Source: an uncultured Kushneria sp.
GTDB taxonomy: Bacteria > Pseudomonadota > Gammaproteobacteria > Pseudomonadales > Halomonadaceae
Reading direction: 5' to 3'
Assembly: GCF_947497025.1 (NCBI RefSeq)
Contig: NZ_CANMFC010000009.1
Coordinates: 1 to 64,000, forward strand
DNA length: 64,000 nt
In this document: positions 7,041-17,570 of the stretch, piece by piece
How positions within the stretch are numbered: position 1 is the stretch's first letter
Layout: each line of letters starts with the position of its first letter
The notes under the pieces: generated by a model
The model's database searches: none
What the model was told of the DNA's origin: nothing
What the model saw: the letters and a program-made list of their open reading frames with translations, nothing else
Program-made: the position numbers and the translations under genes

Positions 7041-8804
7041 ATGAGTGCTCAAGCAACACAAGGCACCGATCAGAAGCTGTCCGGACTGATGGATCGCCTC
7101 AAGGCCAATCCGCGTCTGCCCCTCATTGTGGCCGGCGCTGCTGCCATCGCGATTCTGGTCGTGCTTTTTTTATGGGCGCGTGCACCCGACTATCGCGTGC
7201 TGTTTTCCAATCTGAGCGACAGCGACGGTGGTGTCATCATCGCCCGTCTGGATCAGATGCAGGTTCCCTACCGCTTCTCGGAAGGCGGTCAGGCCATCCT
7301 GATTCCAGCCGAGAGTGTTGAGCAGACCCGTATGGCGCTGGCCAGTGAAGGGCTGCCCAAGGGCGGCGGTGTTGGCTTTGAGCTGATGGACGGCCAGTCC
7401 TTCGGGATCAGTCAGTTTGCCGAGCATGTGAACTATCAGCGCGCGCTCGAGGGCGAGCTGGCCCGCTCCATTGAATCGATCGATTCAGTGCAGACCGCGC
7501 GCGTGCATCTGGCAATGCCACAGGAGTCCGTCTTCGTCAGGGACCGCCGCCAGCCGTCGGCCTCGGTCATTTTGACGCTGTATCGCAATCGAGCCGTCAG
7601 TGAAGGTCAGGTCAGCGCCATTACACACCTGGTATCGGCCAGCGTTTCGAACCTGCCGGTCAATCAGGTCACCGTCGTGGATCAAAACGGCAACCTGCTT
7701 TCTCAGCCCGGCGGCGATGACACGCGTAACCTCAACGATGCGCAGCTCAAATATACAGCGCAGGTTGAAGAAAATTATCGCAAGCGCATTGAAACGCTGC
7801 TCTCAACGATCGTGGGACACAGCAACGTACGCGCCCAGGTCACTGCCAATATCGACTTTTCCATTGGCGAGCATACCCAGGAAACCTACGACCCCAATCA
7901 GGATCCCAACCAGGCCAGCGTTCGCAGTATTCAGTCCAGTGAGAGCGTGCAAAGCGGCAGCGGTGGTATCGGCGGTGTTCCCGGAGCACTGAGCAATCAG
8001 CCGGCCCCTACCGTGCCTTCACCGGTCGAAAACGCCGCCAACAATGAGCAGAACCAGAACAACGCTCAACAAAACAACGCTCAGCAAAACAATGGTCAGC
8101 AAGGTGATGGCGAGGAGGCTGCCACGACGCAGGCCCCGGCCGTGCCCCGCTCTTCCACAAACAGCAGCACGACCAATTACGAAATCAATCGCCTGATTCG
8201 ACATGTGCAGGAGGATACCGGCCAGGTACAGCGTCTTTCGGTCGCCGTCGTGGTGAACTACCGCGAGCAGGCCGGCGAAAACGGCCAGACCGAGCTGGTC
8301 GCGCTCTCCGATGAGGAAATGGCTCGGATCCAGCGCCTGGTGCGCGAAGGCATGGGCTTTTCAGAAGCGCGTGGCGATTCACTGGAAGTGGTCAATGCCG
8401 CCTTTAGCCAGCAGGCAACGCCCGAGTCACCGGAACCGGCCTGGTATGAAAATCCGGAGCTGATCTCACTGGCCAAGACGCTGGGACGCTATCTGCTGAT
8501 CGCCATTGTCGCCTTTATCCTCTGGCGCAAGCTGCTCAAGCCGCTGGTGGAGCGTCAGCAGGCGCTACAGGCACCGGCAGGCACTACAGCCACAGGCAGC
8601 AGTGGCACCCTGCTCGCCACTGCCGGAGATGACGAGGACGAAGAAACAGAAGAGTCCGACATCGCCGAGCAGATTGCGAAAAAGCAGAAGCGTCGTCAGC
8701 GCATCGAACATGAAACCCTGTTGAGCACGGTCCGCGACCAGGCTCAGAAAGACCCCAGAATGGTCGCAATGATTCTCAGAGGCTGGATCAATGGCAAAGA
8801 CTGA
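7041..8804 (+). CDS. fliF: Flagellar MS-ring protein FliF
   Basis: 587 residues. The ATG at 7041 follows GAGG; an in-frame GTG sits one codon earlier. First membrane segment ~27-45 ([21 protein letters not shown]), then the periplasmic YscJ/FliF ring modules ([60 protein letters not shown]), second membrane segment ~475-495 and a cytoplasmic tail ending in [12 protein letters not shown], the FliG-binding helix. The linker around residues 334-356 is Gln/Asn-rich and encoded by three 15-base tandem repeats (8061-8105). FliF forms the inner-membrane ring on which the C-ring assembles. First gene of fliFGHIJK; overlaps fliG by 14 bases. Confidence 0.98.
   Translation: MSAQATQGTDQKLSGLMDRLKANPRLPLIVAGAAAIAILVVLFLWARAPDYRVLFSNLSDSDGGVIIARLDQMQVPYRFSEGGQAILIPAESVEQTRMALASEGLPKGGGVGFELMDGQSFGISQFAEHVNYQRALEGELARSIESIDSVQTARVHLAMPQESVFVRDRRQPSASVILTLYRNRAVSEGQVSAITHLVSASVSNLPVNQVTVVDQNGNLLSQPGGDDTRNLNDAQLKYTAQVEENYRKRIETLLSTIVGHSNVRAQVTANIDFSIGEHTQETYDPNQDPNQASVRSIQSSESVQSGSGGIGGVPGALSNQPAPTVPSPVENAANNEQNQNNAQQNNAQQNNGQQGDGEEAATTQAPAVPRSSTNSSTTNYEINRLIRHVQEDTGQVQRLSVAVVVNYREQAGENGQTELVALSDEEMARIQRLVREGMGFSEARGDSLEVVNAAFSQQATPESPEPAWYENPELISLAKTLGRYLLIAIVAFILWRKLLKPLVERQQALQAPAGTTATGSSGTLLATAGDDEDEETEESDIAEQIAKKQKRRQRIEHETLLSTVRDQAQKDPRMVAMILRGWINGKD
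8061..8105 (+). repeat. Three 15-base tandem repeats inside fliF
   Basis: Units 8061-8075, 8076-8090 and 8091-8105 follow AACGCTCARCAAAAC and encode [10 protein letters not shown] and NGQQG. The first two differ at one base; the third is diverged. The unit length keeps the frame, so copy-number change would lengthen or shorten the FliF linker without truncating it. Confidence 0.85.
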
Positions 8805-9795
8805 AGGCAATGAAGAAGGCATCGAGCGCAGCGCCATTCTCATGATGGCACTGGACGACGATACGGCCGCTGAAGTCTTCAAGCACATGTCGCAGCGTGA
8901 GGTGCAAAAAGTGGGGCTGGCCATGGCCGGTCTCACCCAGCTCACCAACGAGCGTCTGATGGAAGTGCTTCGCCAGTTTGATACCGAGATTGAAGAACTC
9001 GGCGGCCTGAACCTGCAGTCAAGCGACCATATCCGGTCGGTGCTGGTCAAGGCACTCGGCGAGGAACGCGCCTCAAGCCTGCTGGAAGACATCTTTGAAT
9101 CCGGCAACGACTCCGGCATCGATGCCCTGAACCTGATGGAGCCCGGCGTGGTCTCCGAAATGATCCGCGATGAGCATCCGCAGATCATTGCCACCATCAT
9201 GGTGCATCTGGAGCGCCATCAGGCCTCTGAAGTGCTGTCACGCTTTGATGAAGGGCTGCGTAACGATGTGGTACTGCGTATTGCCACCTTCAGTGGTGTA
9301 CAGCCGGCCGCGCTTCAGGAGCTGACCGAAGTGCTTAGCGGCCTGCTGGATGGCCAGAACCTCAAGCGCAGCAAGATGGGCGGCGTGAGAACGGCAGCCG
9401 AAATCCTCAACCTGATGAACACTACCCAGGAAGAGAGCGTGATCGAAAGCGTGCGCCACCATGACGACTCTCTGGCGCAGCAGATTCTTGATGAAATGTT
9501 CGTCTTCGACAATCTGGCCGATATCGACGATCGCAGCATCAAACGCATCCTGCAGGATGTCGACAGCAATTCTCTGGTTATCGCCCTCAAGGGGTCACCG
9601 GAAGAACTCCGCGACCGTTTTCTCTCCAACATGTCCTCGCGCGCAGCAGAGCTTTTGCGCGAAGACATGCAGATGCGCGGACCGATTCGCCTGTCGCAGG
9701 TCGAAGTCGAGCAGAAAAACATCCTGCAGCTGGTACGCCGTCTGGCCGATGCCGGTGAAGTAACCCTGGGAGGAGGCGACGACGCCTATGTCTAG
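8791..9795 (+). CDS. fliG: Flagellar motor switch protein FliG
   Basis: 334 residues, close to E. coli FliG (331). The N-terminal domain binds FliF; the middle domain has the EHPQ motif (residues 128-131) that contacts FliM; the C-terminal torque domain has [29 protein letters not shown] and the charged helix that interacts with MotA, ending [28 protein letters not shown]. It forms the C-ring top and turns ion flux into rotation. The start lies inside the end of fliF and the stop overlaps fliH, implying translational coupling. Confidence 0.98.
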   Translation: MAKTEGNEEGIERSAILMMALDDDTAAEVFKHMSQREVQKVGLAMAGLTQLTNERLMEVLRQFDTEIEELGGLNLQSSDHIRSVLVKALGEERASSLLEDIFESGNDSGIDALNLMEPGVVSEMIRDEHPQIIATIMVHLERHQASEVLSRFDEGLRNDVVLRIATFSGVQPAALQELTEVLSGLLDGQNLKRSKMGGVRTAAEILNLMNTTQEESVIESVRHHDDSLAQQILDEMFVFDNLADIDDRSIKRILQDVDSNSLVIALKGSPEELRDRFLSNMSSRAAELLREDMQMRGPIRLSQVEVEQKNILQLVRRLADAGEVTLGGGDDAYV

Positions 9796-10480
9796 GTCGA
9801 ACGATCACTCGTCGTGGCAGCCCTGGGAGATGGGTCGTCTGGAAAGGCGCGAGGCGCGACAACCCGCTCCCGATGTGCTGGAGAAACACAACATTCCCCA
9901 GCGTCGGGAAGAAGACGACATACGCCGTGAAGCCTTCGAAAAGGCACGACAGGAAGGCTTTGAGCAGGGCCGGCGCGAGGGACATGATGCCGGCTATGCC
10001 GCAGGACTTGAAGCCGGTCGGGCGCAGGCTCACCAGGACTATCAGCTCGAGCTTGAATCGCGCCTGCATGAAGCACTTGCCCCGGTGGCAGACATGGTCA
10101 ACGCCTTTGACACGGCCGCCGGCAAGCTCAAGGACGATATTGCCTACGCTCTGGTCGAGCTGGCGCTGGAGACCGGCCGCCAGCTGGCCGGGCGGTCGCT
10201 TGAGCTGGCGCCCGAACATATTCTTGATGACATCGAAAAGCTGATGATGGAACACCCCACGCTTGGTGGGTCGCCGCGCATCTGTGTTCACCCCGACGAC
10301 CTGGCCATGGTCCAGAAGCAGCTGAGCACCCTGCTCGGTGATGTCGGCTGGCAGCTCAAGAGCGATCTCTCGCTGTCACGCGGGGACTGCCGACTGGAAA
10401 CCGATCAACTTGAAATCGATGCCACTCGCGACGACCGATGGGAACGGCTGCGTCACGCCGTTGGCCATGGCAAGCACTGA
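9788..10480 (+). CDS. fliH: Flagellar export ATPase regulator FliH
   Basis: 230 residues; the ATG overlaps the fliG stop by 8 bases. Features: N-terminal WQPWEM (a Trp-containing anchor for FliN/FlhA), a Glu/Arg/Gly-rich region with GxxxG-like periodicity ([29 protein letters not shown], residues ~57-82), and a C-terminal FliH/YscL domain ([34 protein letters not shown]). FliH forms a dimer holding FliI and linking it to the C-ring. In the fliFGHIJK operon. Confidence 0.97.
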   Translation: MSRSNDHSSWQPWEMGRLERREARQPAPDVLEKHNIPQRREEDDIRREAFEKARQEGFEQGRREGHDAGYAAGLEAGRAQAHQDYQLELESRLHEALAPVADMVNAFDTAAGKLKDDIAYALVELALETGRQLAGRSLELAPEHILDDIEKLMMEHPTLGGSPRICVHPDDLAMVQKQLSTLLGDVGWQLKSDLSLSRGDCRLETDQLEIDATRDDRWERLRHAVGHGKH

Positions 10481-10507
10481 TGAACCCCGCGACAGGAGTC
10501 AGCTCTC

Positions 10508-11884
10508 ATGTCATTGAACAGTGATGCCATGCTCAATCAGTGGAAGCGTACGCTGGAAACCGCCACACGGCGCGTACAGAAACTGCCGGCCAATCGCGAA
10601 CGCGGCCGGCTGACCCGCGCCACCGGACTGGTGCTGGAAGCCGTCGGCCTGCGCCTGCCGCTGGGATGTGGCTGCCTGGTCGAGCTGGCCGACGGCCAGG
10701 GAGAAGCCGAAGCTGAAGTGGTCGGTTTCAATGGCGATCGGCTTTTTTTGATGCCGCTGGTCGAAACCAGCGGGCTGGTGCCCGGCGCCCGCGTCTGGCC
10801 GGTCAATCCCCGCCCGGGCGCTGGTCAATCCCAGAGCAAGCAACTACCGGTAGGCGATGCCCTGCTCGGACGCGTGGTGGATGCCCGCGGCCAGGTGCTG
10901 GATGGCCGCGGCCCGCTGGTCGAGCCGGATAACGTGTCGCTCAATGCCCCAACGCTCAACCCGCTACAGCGCGCTCCCATCGAGGAAGTGCTCGATGTGG
11001 GCGTTCGTGCCATCAATGCCCTGCTCACGGTCGGCCGCGGCCAGCGTCTTGGCCTTTTTGCCGGCTCGGGCGTGGGCAAGAGTGTGCTTCTGGGCATGAT
11101 GGCCCGCTACACCCAGGCGGATGTCATCGTCGTGGGCCTGATCGGTGAACGTGGCCGTGAGGTCAAGGATTTCATCGAAAACATTCTGGGTGCCGAGGGT
11201 CAGCGCCGCGCCGTGGTGGTGGCCGCTCCGGCCGACATGTCACCGCTGCTGCGCCTGCAGGGCGCGGCTTATGCCACACGGCTGGCAGAGGACTTTCGTG
11301 ACCGCGGCAAGAACGTGCTGCTGATCATGGACTCCCTGACCCGCTACGCCATGGCCCAGCGTGAAATTGCGCTCGCCATCGGCGAGCCACCGGCGACCAA
11401 GGGCTATCCGCCTTCGGTCTTTGCCAAGCTGCCCGCACTGGTCGAACGCGCCGGTAACGACGCCCCGGGCAAGGGCTCGATTACCGGGTTTTATACCGTG
11501 CTGACCGAAGGTGATGATCAGCAGGATCCGATCGCCGACGCCGCGCGCGCCATTCTTGACGGCCACATTGTACTGTCCCGAACGCTTGCTGAAGCGGGTC
11601 ACTACCCGGCCATTGATATCGAAGCATCAATAAGCCGTGCAATGACAGCGCTTATCGACGAACCACATTTCGAGTGCATCAAATACTTTAAGCAGATGTT
11701 GTCACGCTATCAGCGCAACCGAGATTTGATCAGCGTAGGCGCCTACGCCGCAGGCAGTGATCGACTGCTGGATGAAGCCATCCGGCTCTATCCGGCACTG
11801 GAAGCCTTCCTGCAGCAGCGCATGGGTGAGCGCGCCGATGTCGAGCATTCGGTAGAAGGGCTCAAGTCGCTTTTGAACTCATAG
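10508..11884 (+). CDS. fliI: Flagellar type III export ATPase FliI
   Basis: 458 residues (E. coli 457). F1-ATPase-beta-like catalytic core with Walker [12 protein letters not shown] at ~182-192, the [12 protein letters not shown] segment, Walker [21 protein letters not shown], and the T3SS-ATPase stretch [22 protein letters not shown]. It hexamerises at the export gate and unloads chaperone-substrate complexes. Preceded by AGGAG and lies 27 bases after fliH in the same operon. Confidence 0.98.
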   Translation: MSLNSDAMLNQWKRTLETATRRVQKLPANRERGRLTRATGLVLEAVGLRLPLGCGCLVELADGQGEAEAEVVGFNGDRLFLMPLVETSGLVPGARVWPVNPRPGAGQSQSKQLPVGDALLGRVVDARGQVLDGRGPLVEPDNVSLNAPTLNPLQRAPIEEVLDVGVRAINALLTVGRGQRLGLFAGSGVGKSVLLGMMARYTQADVIVVGLIGERGREVKDFIENILGAEGQRRAVVVAAPADMSPLLRLQGAAYATRLAEDFRDRGKNVLLIMDSLTRYAMAQREIALAIGEPPATKGYPPSVFAKLPALVERAGNDAPGKGSITGFYTVLTEGDDQQDPIADAARAILDGHIVLSRTLAEAGHYPAIDIEASISRAMTALIDEPHFECIKYFKQMLSRYQRNRDLISVGAYAAGSDRLLDEAIRLYPALEAFLQQRMGERADVEHSVEGLKSLLNS

Positions 11885-11945
11885 CGCCCGGGACACCGAC
11901 TACAAGACAGCCATTTGGCTGACTGTCACCGATACTGAGGGGACC

Positions 11946-12392
11946 ATGTCCAATCATTCATCACTTGAAATGTTAATCGAGCTGGCCGAAGGCGATCGTG
12001 ATGCCGCAGCCAAATTGCTGGGCCAGCTGCGCTCGGCGCATCAACAAAGCCATACACAGCTCGAGATGTTGAGTGATTATCGCAACGACTACCTGCGCCG
12101 CTTCGAGCAGGCAATGCAGCGTGGACTGACCATGGCTTCCATTCAGAACTATCAACGGTTTTTGTCATCACTCGATCGCGCCATCGAACACCAGCGCCAG
12201 CAGGTCGATCAGCAGCAGGGCCGCATTACGCGTGGCATGACGAACTGGCAGCAGCAACAAAAGCGTGTGAATTCCTATGACGTTTTGATCAGCCGGCGCC
12301 GTCAGGAAGCAGAACACCGCATGAACAAGCTTGAACAGCGCCAGAGTGATGAATATGCCAGTCGGGCAACCTCCGCGCTGGGTGGGTTCTAA
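11946..12392 (+). CDS. fliJ: Flagellar export chaperone/stalk protein FliJ
   Basis: 148 residues, almost wholly a predicted two-helix coiled coil rich in Gln, Arg and Glu, with the FliJ-typical central QNYQRFLSSLDRAIEHQRQQV and C-terminal RRQEAEHRMNKLEQRQSDEYASR. Same size as E. coli FliJ (147). FliJ inserts in the FliI ring like the gamma subunit of F1 and escorts chaperones to FlhA. Fifth gene of fliFGHIJK. Confidence 0.95.
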   Translation: MSNHSSLEMLIELAEGDRDAAAKLLGQLRSAHQQSHTQLEMLSDYRNDYLRRFEQAMQRGLTMASIQNYQRFLSSLDRAIEHQRQQVDQQQGRITRGMTNWQQQQKRVNSYDVLISRRRQEAEHRMNKLEQRQSDEYASRATSALGGF

Positions 12393-12422
12393 CCACGTTT
12401 TTTCTGTCAGGAAACATGACAC

Positions 12423-13853
12423 ATGCTGACGCCAGTCAACGCTCAGATCACCTCCCGGGGCTCTACCAGCGCCAACACCAAAGGCAGCGATAGCGATAAC
12501 GGCTTCGGCGCCCTTTTAAACGATACAAAGGCACGTCGTCAAAGCGATACCGAGCCTTCGAAAACAGGTTCTGCAGCGTCCCGGCGACAGGCCCGTGCCG
12601 AGGACGCAGGCTTGGATTCAAAAGGTTCTGCCCTGCATAAAGGCAGCGACGCCAGCATCGCCGGTGATCGCAAACCGGTACAGGCGGGCAGTGCTCGTCA
12701 AACGCTATCCAGCGCTCTTGAGCAACTTCAGGGCAATCGTCTCGAAAGCCGTGAGCACTCTGATGAGACTGGTGTACAGCGCGGCACAGACCGCGCTCGT
12801 TCGACACTGGCCAATCAGAAAGGGATTGATGAATCACGCCAGCCCAGACTCGCGGCACTGGCAGACGGACGCCGGCCGCTCGAGACACTGGGGGGCGATC
12901 GTAGCAGCCGATTGACGGCCGCGGACAAGCAGACTTCCGATATCAAGGCCGACGCGCTCAACGCCAGGGGCAAGCGCCTGAGCGAGAGCGATCAGACCGA
13001 TAGCGCCGCGTCACTTTACGGACTGATAGATACCGGTTCCTTGATGCAGACGTCGCTGGCTCAAAATGCGCCCGCTGGACGTGAAGGTGCCCTCCCCGCA
13101 AGGCGCAGCATGCTGGAACAGAACCTGCGCGGTCGCGAGGCCACAGCCCTTGATGGCACGCAGGATCTGCAAAAGGGTCAGGCTCAGGAAGGCGCTCGAG
13201 GCGAACGACTGTTTGGCGAGCTCTTTTCGCAGCGCGAGGGGCCGCTTTTTCGGTCAGGTAGCGCAGGTGCTGACGCAACGTCTGGCACTCAGACAATCGC
13301 TTCTGAAACCAACGATAGTCCGCTGAATACCCTGTCTGCCCTGACGGGCCAGTCAGGCGCTGGTTCGATGGCGCCCGGTGTCGCTCAGGCGGTCACGACA
13401 GCCACCCTGCCCGCCATGGACAGTGATCAGTGGAGCTCGGCATTTGAGCGTCAGGTCATCAATCTCAGTATGCGTGGTGGTGGTGAAGCGCGGCTGAACA
13501 TGAATCCGCTCGAACTGGGGCCGCTGTCCATTTCGCTGAAAATGGGTGAACAGAGCGCGCAGCTGCATATTGCCTCGCATCATGCGCAGGTTCGTGCCGC
13601 CATCGAAGCCGCCCTGCCTCAGCTGCGTGACGCCTTCAGTGCCAGCGGCATCGAGCTGGGCCAGACCTCGGTCAGTGATCAGGGCAGCTTCCAACAGGGT
13701 GGGTTCCAGCAGCAGCAGGAACGCACCCCCGAAGCTCTGGCCTCGCGTGATGCTTCGAGCACTATCACTGGCATCGATACTGACGCCGACGTGATTTCGA
13801 TCAGCGCTCTGCCGGGCCGCTCGCTCAACGGCGGTATCGATCTTTTTGCCTGA
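12423..13853 (+). CDS. fliK: Flagellar hook-length control protein FliK
   Basis: 476 residues. The N-terminal ~320 residues are low-complexity and rich in Ser, Arg, Gly and Gln (the secreted ruler). The C-terminal substrate-specificity domain is recognisable: QWSSAFERQVINLSMRGGGEARLNMNPLELGPLSISLKMGEQSAQLHI, then VRAAIEAALPQLRDAFSASGIELGQTSVSD. FliK is exported during hook growth and its C-domain meets the cleaved FlhB tail to switch export from hook to filament proteins. Last gene of the fliF operon. A second FliK-like gene lies at 47190-48251. Confidence 0.95.
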   Translation: MLTPVNAQITSRGSTSANTKGSDSDNGFGALLNDTKARRQSDTEPSKTGSAASRRQARAEDAGLDSKGSALHKGSDASIAGDRKPVQAGSARQTLSSALEQLQGNRLESREHSDETGVQRGTDRARSTLANQKGIDESRQPRLAALADGRRPLETLGGDRSSRLTAADKQTSDIKADALNARGKRLSESDQTDSAASLYGLIDTGSLMQTSLAQNAPAGREGALPARRSMLEQNLRGREATALDGTQDLQKGQAQEGARGERLFGELFSQREGPLFRSGSAGADATSGTQTIASETNDSPLNTLSALTGQSGAGSMAPGVAQAVTTATLPAMDSDQWSSAFERQVINLSMRGGGEARLNMNPLELGPLSISLKMGEQSAQLHIASHHAQVRAAIEAALPQLRDAFSASGIELGQTSVSDQGSFQQGGFQQQQERTPEALASRDASSTITGIDTDADVISISALPGRSLNGGIDLFA

Positions 13854-13884
13854 TTATCTTTCGGGTACTGAAAAAGATCTTTCG

Positions 13885-13923
13885 GGGTCGCGCTGATGTC
13901 TGCCAGCGCGGCCCTTTCGTTTT
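13885..13923 (+). terminator. Terminator after fliK
   Basis: An 11-pair GC-rich stem (13885-13895 with 13904-13914, one G-T pair) over an 8-base loop is followed by TTTCGTTTT. It ends the fliFGHIJK operon and makes fliL the head of a separate unit, as in Salmonella. Confidence 0.75.
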
Positions 13924-13984
13924 CATTCGGCGTGCGCATCAAACGCTTTCCCGATTTCGAAACGCTCTGGATTTCAAAACGTCG

Positions 13985-14030
13985 AGATAACCGTCTGAGA
14001 GCGCGCTATTTGATCCATCGTTTAGCGCGC
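13985..14030 (+). promoter_or_regulatory. Candidate FlhD2C2 box and inverted repeat upstream of fliL
   Basis: AGATAACC (13985-13992), 11 bases, then a perfect CGCTATTT (14004-14011) matches the inner FlhDC half-sites; CGTTT follows at 14019-14023. A separate perfect 8-base inverted repeat, GCGCGCTA (14001-14008) and TAGCGCGC (14023-14030), overlaps it. Located 90-135 bases before the fliL start. Confidence 0.45.
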
Positions 14031-14118
14031 CAATCCGTACCATGGCATCAACCCGAACACATGATGTTACGGATGAATGAACAAGTGTTCTCAACCCTGA
14101 CTGGATTGATCTGACGCC

Positions 14119-14610
14119 ATGACGACATCTACCGCAACGCCTCCGGCCAAGGCCGGCAGTAAAAAACTTCTCTGGGTTATCGTCGCGCTGCTGGTCATTT
14201 TAGTGGGCATGGCGTGTGCTGCAGGTGCCTGGTATTTCCTCAAGGGAGACGCCCCGGCCGAGACAACACAGGAAAGCGCACAAAGCGCACCGGCGCCTGT
14301 ACCGGTCTTTGTTGAGCTCAAACCTTTCACCGTGAATCTCAATGATGGCAGTGGCCGTATTCTTTATGTCGGTATCACCCTCAAGGCAGAAGGCGAAGAA
14401 GCCGCCACTACCCTGAGAGAACAAATGCCTGAGGTGCGCAATCGTATCCTGATGGTACTGACCGGTCAGCAGGGCGATCAACTCACCACGCCGGCCGGCA
14501 AGCAGGCTCTGGCACAAGCGTTGATCGGGGCCTTCGAGCAGCCGTTCAATGGCGATACAAATAGCGTCGCAGTAAGCGATGCCCTCTTCACCGATTTCAT
14601 CGTTCAGTAG
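14119..14610 (+). CDS. fliL: Flagellar basal body-associated protein FliL
   Basis: 163 residues. One N-terminal membrane segment (LLWVIVALLVILVGMACAAGAWYFL, ~16-40), a Pro/Ala-rich linker, and the periplasmic FliL domain (FVELKPFTVNLNDGSGRILYVGITLKAEG, LREQMPEVRNRILMVLTGQQGDQLTTPAGKQAL, LFTDFIVQ). FliL rings surround the MotAB stator and steady it. First gene of fliLMNOPQR; its stop lies 6 bases before fliM. Confidence 0.97.
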   Translation: MTTSTATPPAKAGSKKLLWVIVALLVILVGMACAAGAWYFLKGDAPAETTQESAQSAPAPVPVFVELKPFTVNLNDGSGRILYVGITLKAEGEEAATTLREQMPEVRNRILMVLTGQQGDQLTTPAGKQALAQALIGAFEQPFNGDTNSVAVSDALFTDFIVQ

Positions 14611-14616
14611 GCCCCC

Positions 14617-15624
14617 ATGGCAGATGACATGCTGTCCCAGGAAGAGATCGACGCGCTACTCAAAGGGGTGAGTGGCGAGGAAGAAGAGACGCGTTCCGGG
14701 GACATTGGCACCAAGCGTATTCGCCCTTTCGATCCAGCCAACCAGCAGCGTGTGGTACGTGGCCGACTGCAGTCGCTGGATATCATTCATGAGCGCTTTG
14801 GCCGTCGCTTTCGCATGGCGCTGTTCAACCTGATCAGACGTACGGCGGACATTACGGTAGGCCCGGTCAAGATTCAGAAATACAGCGAGTTCACGCGCAA
14901 CCTGCCGGTGCCCGCCAATATCAACATGATTGCCATCAAGCCGCTCAAGGGCAATGCGCTGATCGTGTTTCCACCCAACCTGGTGTTTCTGGTAGTGGAT
15001 AGCCTCTTTGGCGGAGACGGGCGTTTTCTGACCAAATCGGAAGGCCGGGAATTTACCCATACAGAGCAGCGTATTATCCGGCGTCTATTGAATCTGACAC
15101 TGGAAAGCTACGCCGAGGGCTGGCAGTCCATCTACCCGGTGGAGCTTGAATATCAGCGCTCGGAGATGCAGGTGAAATTTACCAACATCACCAACAGCGC
15201 CAACGAACTGGTGGTCAACACGACCTTTCATGTCGAGGTGGGTGCCTTTGGCAGTGATTTTCATATCTGCATGCCCTACTCGATGATTGAACCCATTCGC
15301 GAGACGCTTTCAGGGCCGCTACAGCGCAATGACCCGGAAGAAGATCGCGAAAGGATGCAGCGCCTTGCCAGCGAGGTGAAATCCTCAAGCGTGGAACTGG
15401 TCGCGGACTTCACAACGATCAATACCACCCTGAGCAAAATCTCGAAGCTGTCGGTGGGTGATGTACTGCCCATCGATCTGCCTCAGGACATCAACGTGCG
15501 CGTCGACGGTGTACCGGTCATGGCCTGCGATTACGGCAGCCTCAATGGCCAGAAGGGTCTGCGCGTCAAAAGATTGATCGACCATCGTCCCATCGATGCC
15601 CACAGGAATACGCATCATGACTGA
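14617..15624 (+). CDS. fliM: Flagellar motor switch protein FliM
   Basis: 335 residues (E. coli 334). The N-terminal DMLSQEEIDALLKG is the CheY-phosphate docking peptide. The middle CheC-like domain (GPVKIQKYSEFTRNLPVPANINMIAIKPLKGNALIVF, LFGGDGRF) binds FliG, and the C-terminal SpoA domain (DFTTINTTLSKISKLSVGDVLPIDLP) pairs with FliN. It forms the C-ring wall and flips rotation on CheY-P binding. Its end overlaps the fliN start by 8 bases. Confidence 0.98.
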   Translation: MADDMLSQEEIDALLKGVSGEEEETRSGDIGTKRIRPFDPANQQRVVRGRLQSLDIIHERFGRRFRMALFNLIRRTADITVGPVKIQKYSEFTRNLPVPANINMIAIKPLKGNALIVFPPNLVFLVVDSLFGGDGRFLTKSEGREFTHTEQRIIRRLLNLTLESYAEGWQSIYPVELEYQRSEMQVKFTNITNSANELVVNTTFHVEVGAFGSDFHICMPYSMIEPIRETLSGPLQRNDPEEDRERMQRLASEVKSSSVELVADFTTINTTLSKISKLSVGDVLPIDLPQDINVRVDGVPVMACDYGSLNGQKGLRVKRLIDHRPIDAHRNTHHD

Positions 15625-16123
15625 TCCTAAAAACCCGGATTCACCCAACGACAAGTCTGACGAGATGCCCGATGACTGGGCCAGTGCCATGCAGGAGCAG
15701 GGTGCTGCCACCGATGAAGACGATATCGACTGGGGCGCAGCCTTTGCAGAAACCGGTGAAACACCGGAGCATGCCCTGGAAGAAACGCCTCCTGCGGCGG
15801 CAGAGCCTGCCAGCGACCGTATATTCCAGCCCCTGTCGGGCACTGACGCGCACGGTCAGTCGCGCGAGCTGGATGTCATCATGGAAATTCCGGTCACGCT
15901 GTCGGTCGAGCTGGGCCGCACCCGCATGACCATCCGCGAGCTGCTGGATCTGGCCAAGGGATCGGTCGTGGAACTCGACGGTCTGGCCGGTGAACCCATG
16001 AACATTCTGATCAATGGCTATCTGATTGCTCAGGGGGAAGTGGTCGTGGTGGAGGACAAATACGGCATTCGCATAACCGATATCATTACGCCTTCCGAGC
16101 GCATTCATAAGCTTAATCGTTGA
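15617..16123 (+). CDS. fliN: Flagellar motor switch protein FliN
   Basis: 168 residues from the ATG at 15617 inside the end of fliM; an ATG at 15596 would add seven residues and is less likely. An acidic N-terminal extension of about 80 residues (E. coli FliN is 137) precedes the SpoA domain: IMEIPVTLSVELGRTRMTIRELLDLAKGSVVELDGLAGEPMNILINGYLIAQGEVVVVEDKYGIRITDI. It forms the base of the C-ring and receives FliH-FliI. Confidence 0.97.
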   Translation: MTDPKNPDSPNDKSDEMPDDWASAMQEQGAATDEDDIDWGAAFAETGETPEHALEETPPAAAEPASDRIFQPLSGTDAHGQSRELDVIMEIPVTLSVELGRTRMTIRELLDLAKGSVVELDGLAGEPMNILINGYLIAQGEVVVVEDKYGIRITDIITPSERIHKLNR

Positions 16124-16169
16124 AGTCGCGCCTCGCTCGTGCTAAGTCGTGTCCCTTGAATGAAATGAT

Positions 16170-16721
16170 ATGAGTCATCCCATGACCGACAGCCACACGC
16201 GCGAGGCAACCTCCTCGCCCCCTCTGGAAAGCTTCAGGCACTTTGCCGACGGCTCGCTTGATGCCGCGGCGTTAACAAGCGCCCATCAAATTGGTAGCGC
16301 CCACATCGCCGTCACGCCCGCCGCTTCAAGCCCTTCTCTCGCTCATGACAACGGGCTGGGTATGGCGGGCCTGGGCAAGACGGCACTGGGGCTGGCGCTG
16401 GTGCTTTTGCTGATCTGGGGGCTTGCCGCGATCGTCAAGCGTCTTGGGCCGGGACGGCGCCTTCAGGGGCAGTCACTTCGCATCGTGGCAAGCCAAAGTG
16501 TCGGCACGCGCGAACGCGTGGTGGTCGTCGAGGTAGATGAGACCTGGCTGGTGCTCGGGGTGACGCCCGGCAGCGTCAACCGACTTCATGAAATGCCGGC
16601 AAAATCCCAGGGGCCCATGGACAATAATGGCCGCCCTGTCGACCAGACTACTTCTGCCCGCCCTACCTTCTCAGAAAGCTTCAAGCGTGCGCTGTCTCAG
16701 CGCTTTGATAGGCGCCCATGA
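16170..16721 (+). CDS. fliO: Flagellar export protein FliO
   Basis: 183 residues. A long N-terminal region without an obvious signal peptide, one membrane segment (~72-88: [17 protein letters not shown]), then the FliO cytoplasmic domain [45 protein letters not shown]. FliO is the scaffold for assembly of the FliP ring. The start is uncertain: ATG at 16170 or 16182, neither with a strong ribosome-binding site. The stop overlaps the fliP start by 4 bases. Confidence 0.93.
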   Translation: MSHPMTDSHTREATSSPPLESFRHFADGSLDAAALTSAHQIGSAHIAVTPAASSPSLAHDNGLGMAGLGKTALGLALVLLLIWGLAAIVKRLGPGRRLQGQSLRIVASQSVGTRERVVVVEVDETWLVLGVTPGSVNRLHEMPAKSQGPMDNNGRPVDQTTSARPTFSESFKRALSQRFDRRP

Positions 16722-17500
16722 CTCACTCTGCTCTGCTCCGCCTGCCTCACTGGACCCGACTCGGCCTGCCGGTGCTGCTGCCATTACTGGCCATGCTGGT
16801 ATCGCTGCCGACCCACGCCTCGGCCGAATTCCCGGCCATGACCAGTCAGCCGCTTGACGGCGGCGGCCAGTCCTGGAGTCTCTCCATCGAGACGCTGGTA
16901 CTGCTGAGCTCAATGGCCTTTTTGCCGGCAGCGCTTTTAATGATGACGGGCTTCACCCGAATTATCATTGTGCTGGGGCTTTTAAGAAGTGCGCTGGGCA
17001 CCCAGTCTTCACCACCCAATCAGATATTGGTTGGACTGGCGCTGTTTCTGACCTTTTTTGTCATGTCGCCGGTCTTTGAGCAGATTTATGAGACGGCCTG
17101 GCAACCGCTGTCGGAAGGCAATATCGGCATGCCGCAGGCCATCGAAATCGGCAGCCAGCCCCTGCGGGAATTCATGCTGCATCAAACGCGTGAAAGCGAC
17201 ATCGCCATGTTTGCCGGCATCGCCAACATGCCGGCCATGGAAGGCCCGGAAGATGTGCCCATGCGCCTGCTGTTGCCTTCCTTTGTCACCAGTGAATTGA
17301 AAACCGCCTTCCAGATCGGGTTTACGATTTTCATTCCCTTTTTGATCATCGACCTGGTGGTGGCCAGCGTTTTGATGGCGCTGGGGATGATGATGGTGCC
17401 GCCTGCCATCGTGTCATTGCCCTTCAAGCTGATGCTTTTTGTACTGGTCGATGGCTGGGGGCTTCTAATGGGTTCACTGGCGCAAAGCTTTTATATGTAG
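16718..17500 (+). CDS. fliP: Flagellar export gate protein FliP
   Basis: 260 residues. An N-terminal cleavable signal ([23 protein letters not shown]) is followed by four membrane segments with family motifs: [90 protein letters not shown] and [14 protein letters not shown]. Five FliP subunits form the core of the export gate with FliQ and FliR. Translationally coupled to fliO (ATGA overlap). Confidence 0.98.
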   Translation: MTHSALLRLPHWTRLGLPVLLPLLAMLVSLPTHASAEFPAMTSQPLDGGGQSWSLSIETLVLLSSMAFLPAALLMMTGFTRIIIVLGLLRSALGTQSSPPNQILVGLALFLTFFVMSPVFEQIYETAWQPLSEGNIGMPQAIEIGSQPLREFMLHQTRESDIAMFAGIANMPAMEGPEDVPMRLLLPSFVTSELKTAFQIGFTIFIPFLIIDLVVASVLMALGMMMVPPAIVSLPFKLMLFVLVDGWGLLMGSLAQSFYM

Positions 17501-17570
17501 GCATGGCAACCACGGCTGGGCGTTTCCGGGGTAATAACCCCGAATTATCTCGACTTCAAGGAGTGCCTCC

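Noticed and set aside
13896-14114. Possible 72-codon gene between fliK and fliL
   Set aside because: It starts inside the fliK terminator, has no ribosome-binding site and runs through the presumed fliL promoter and dyads.
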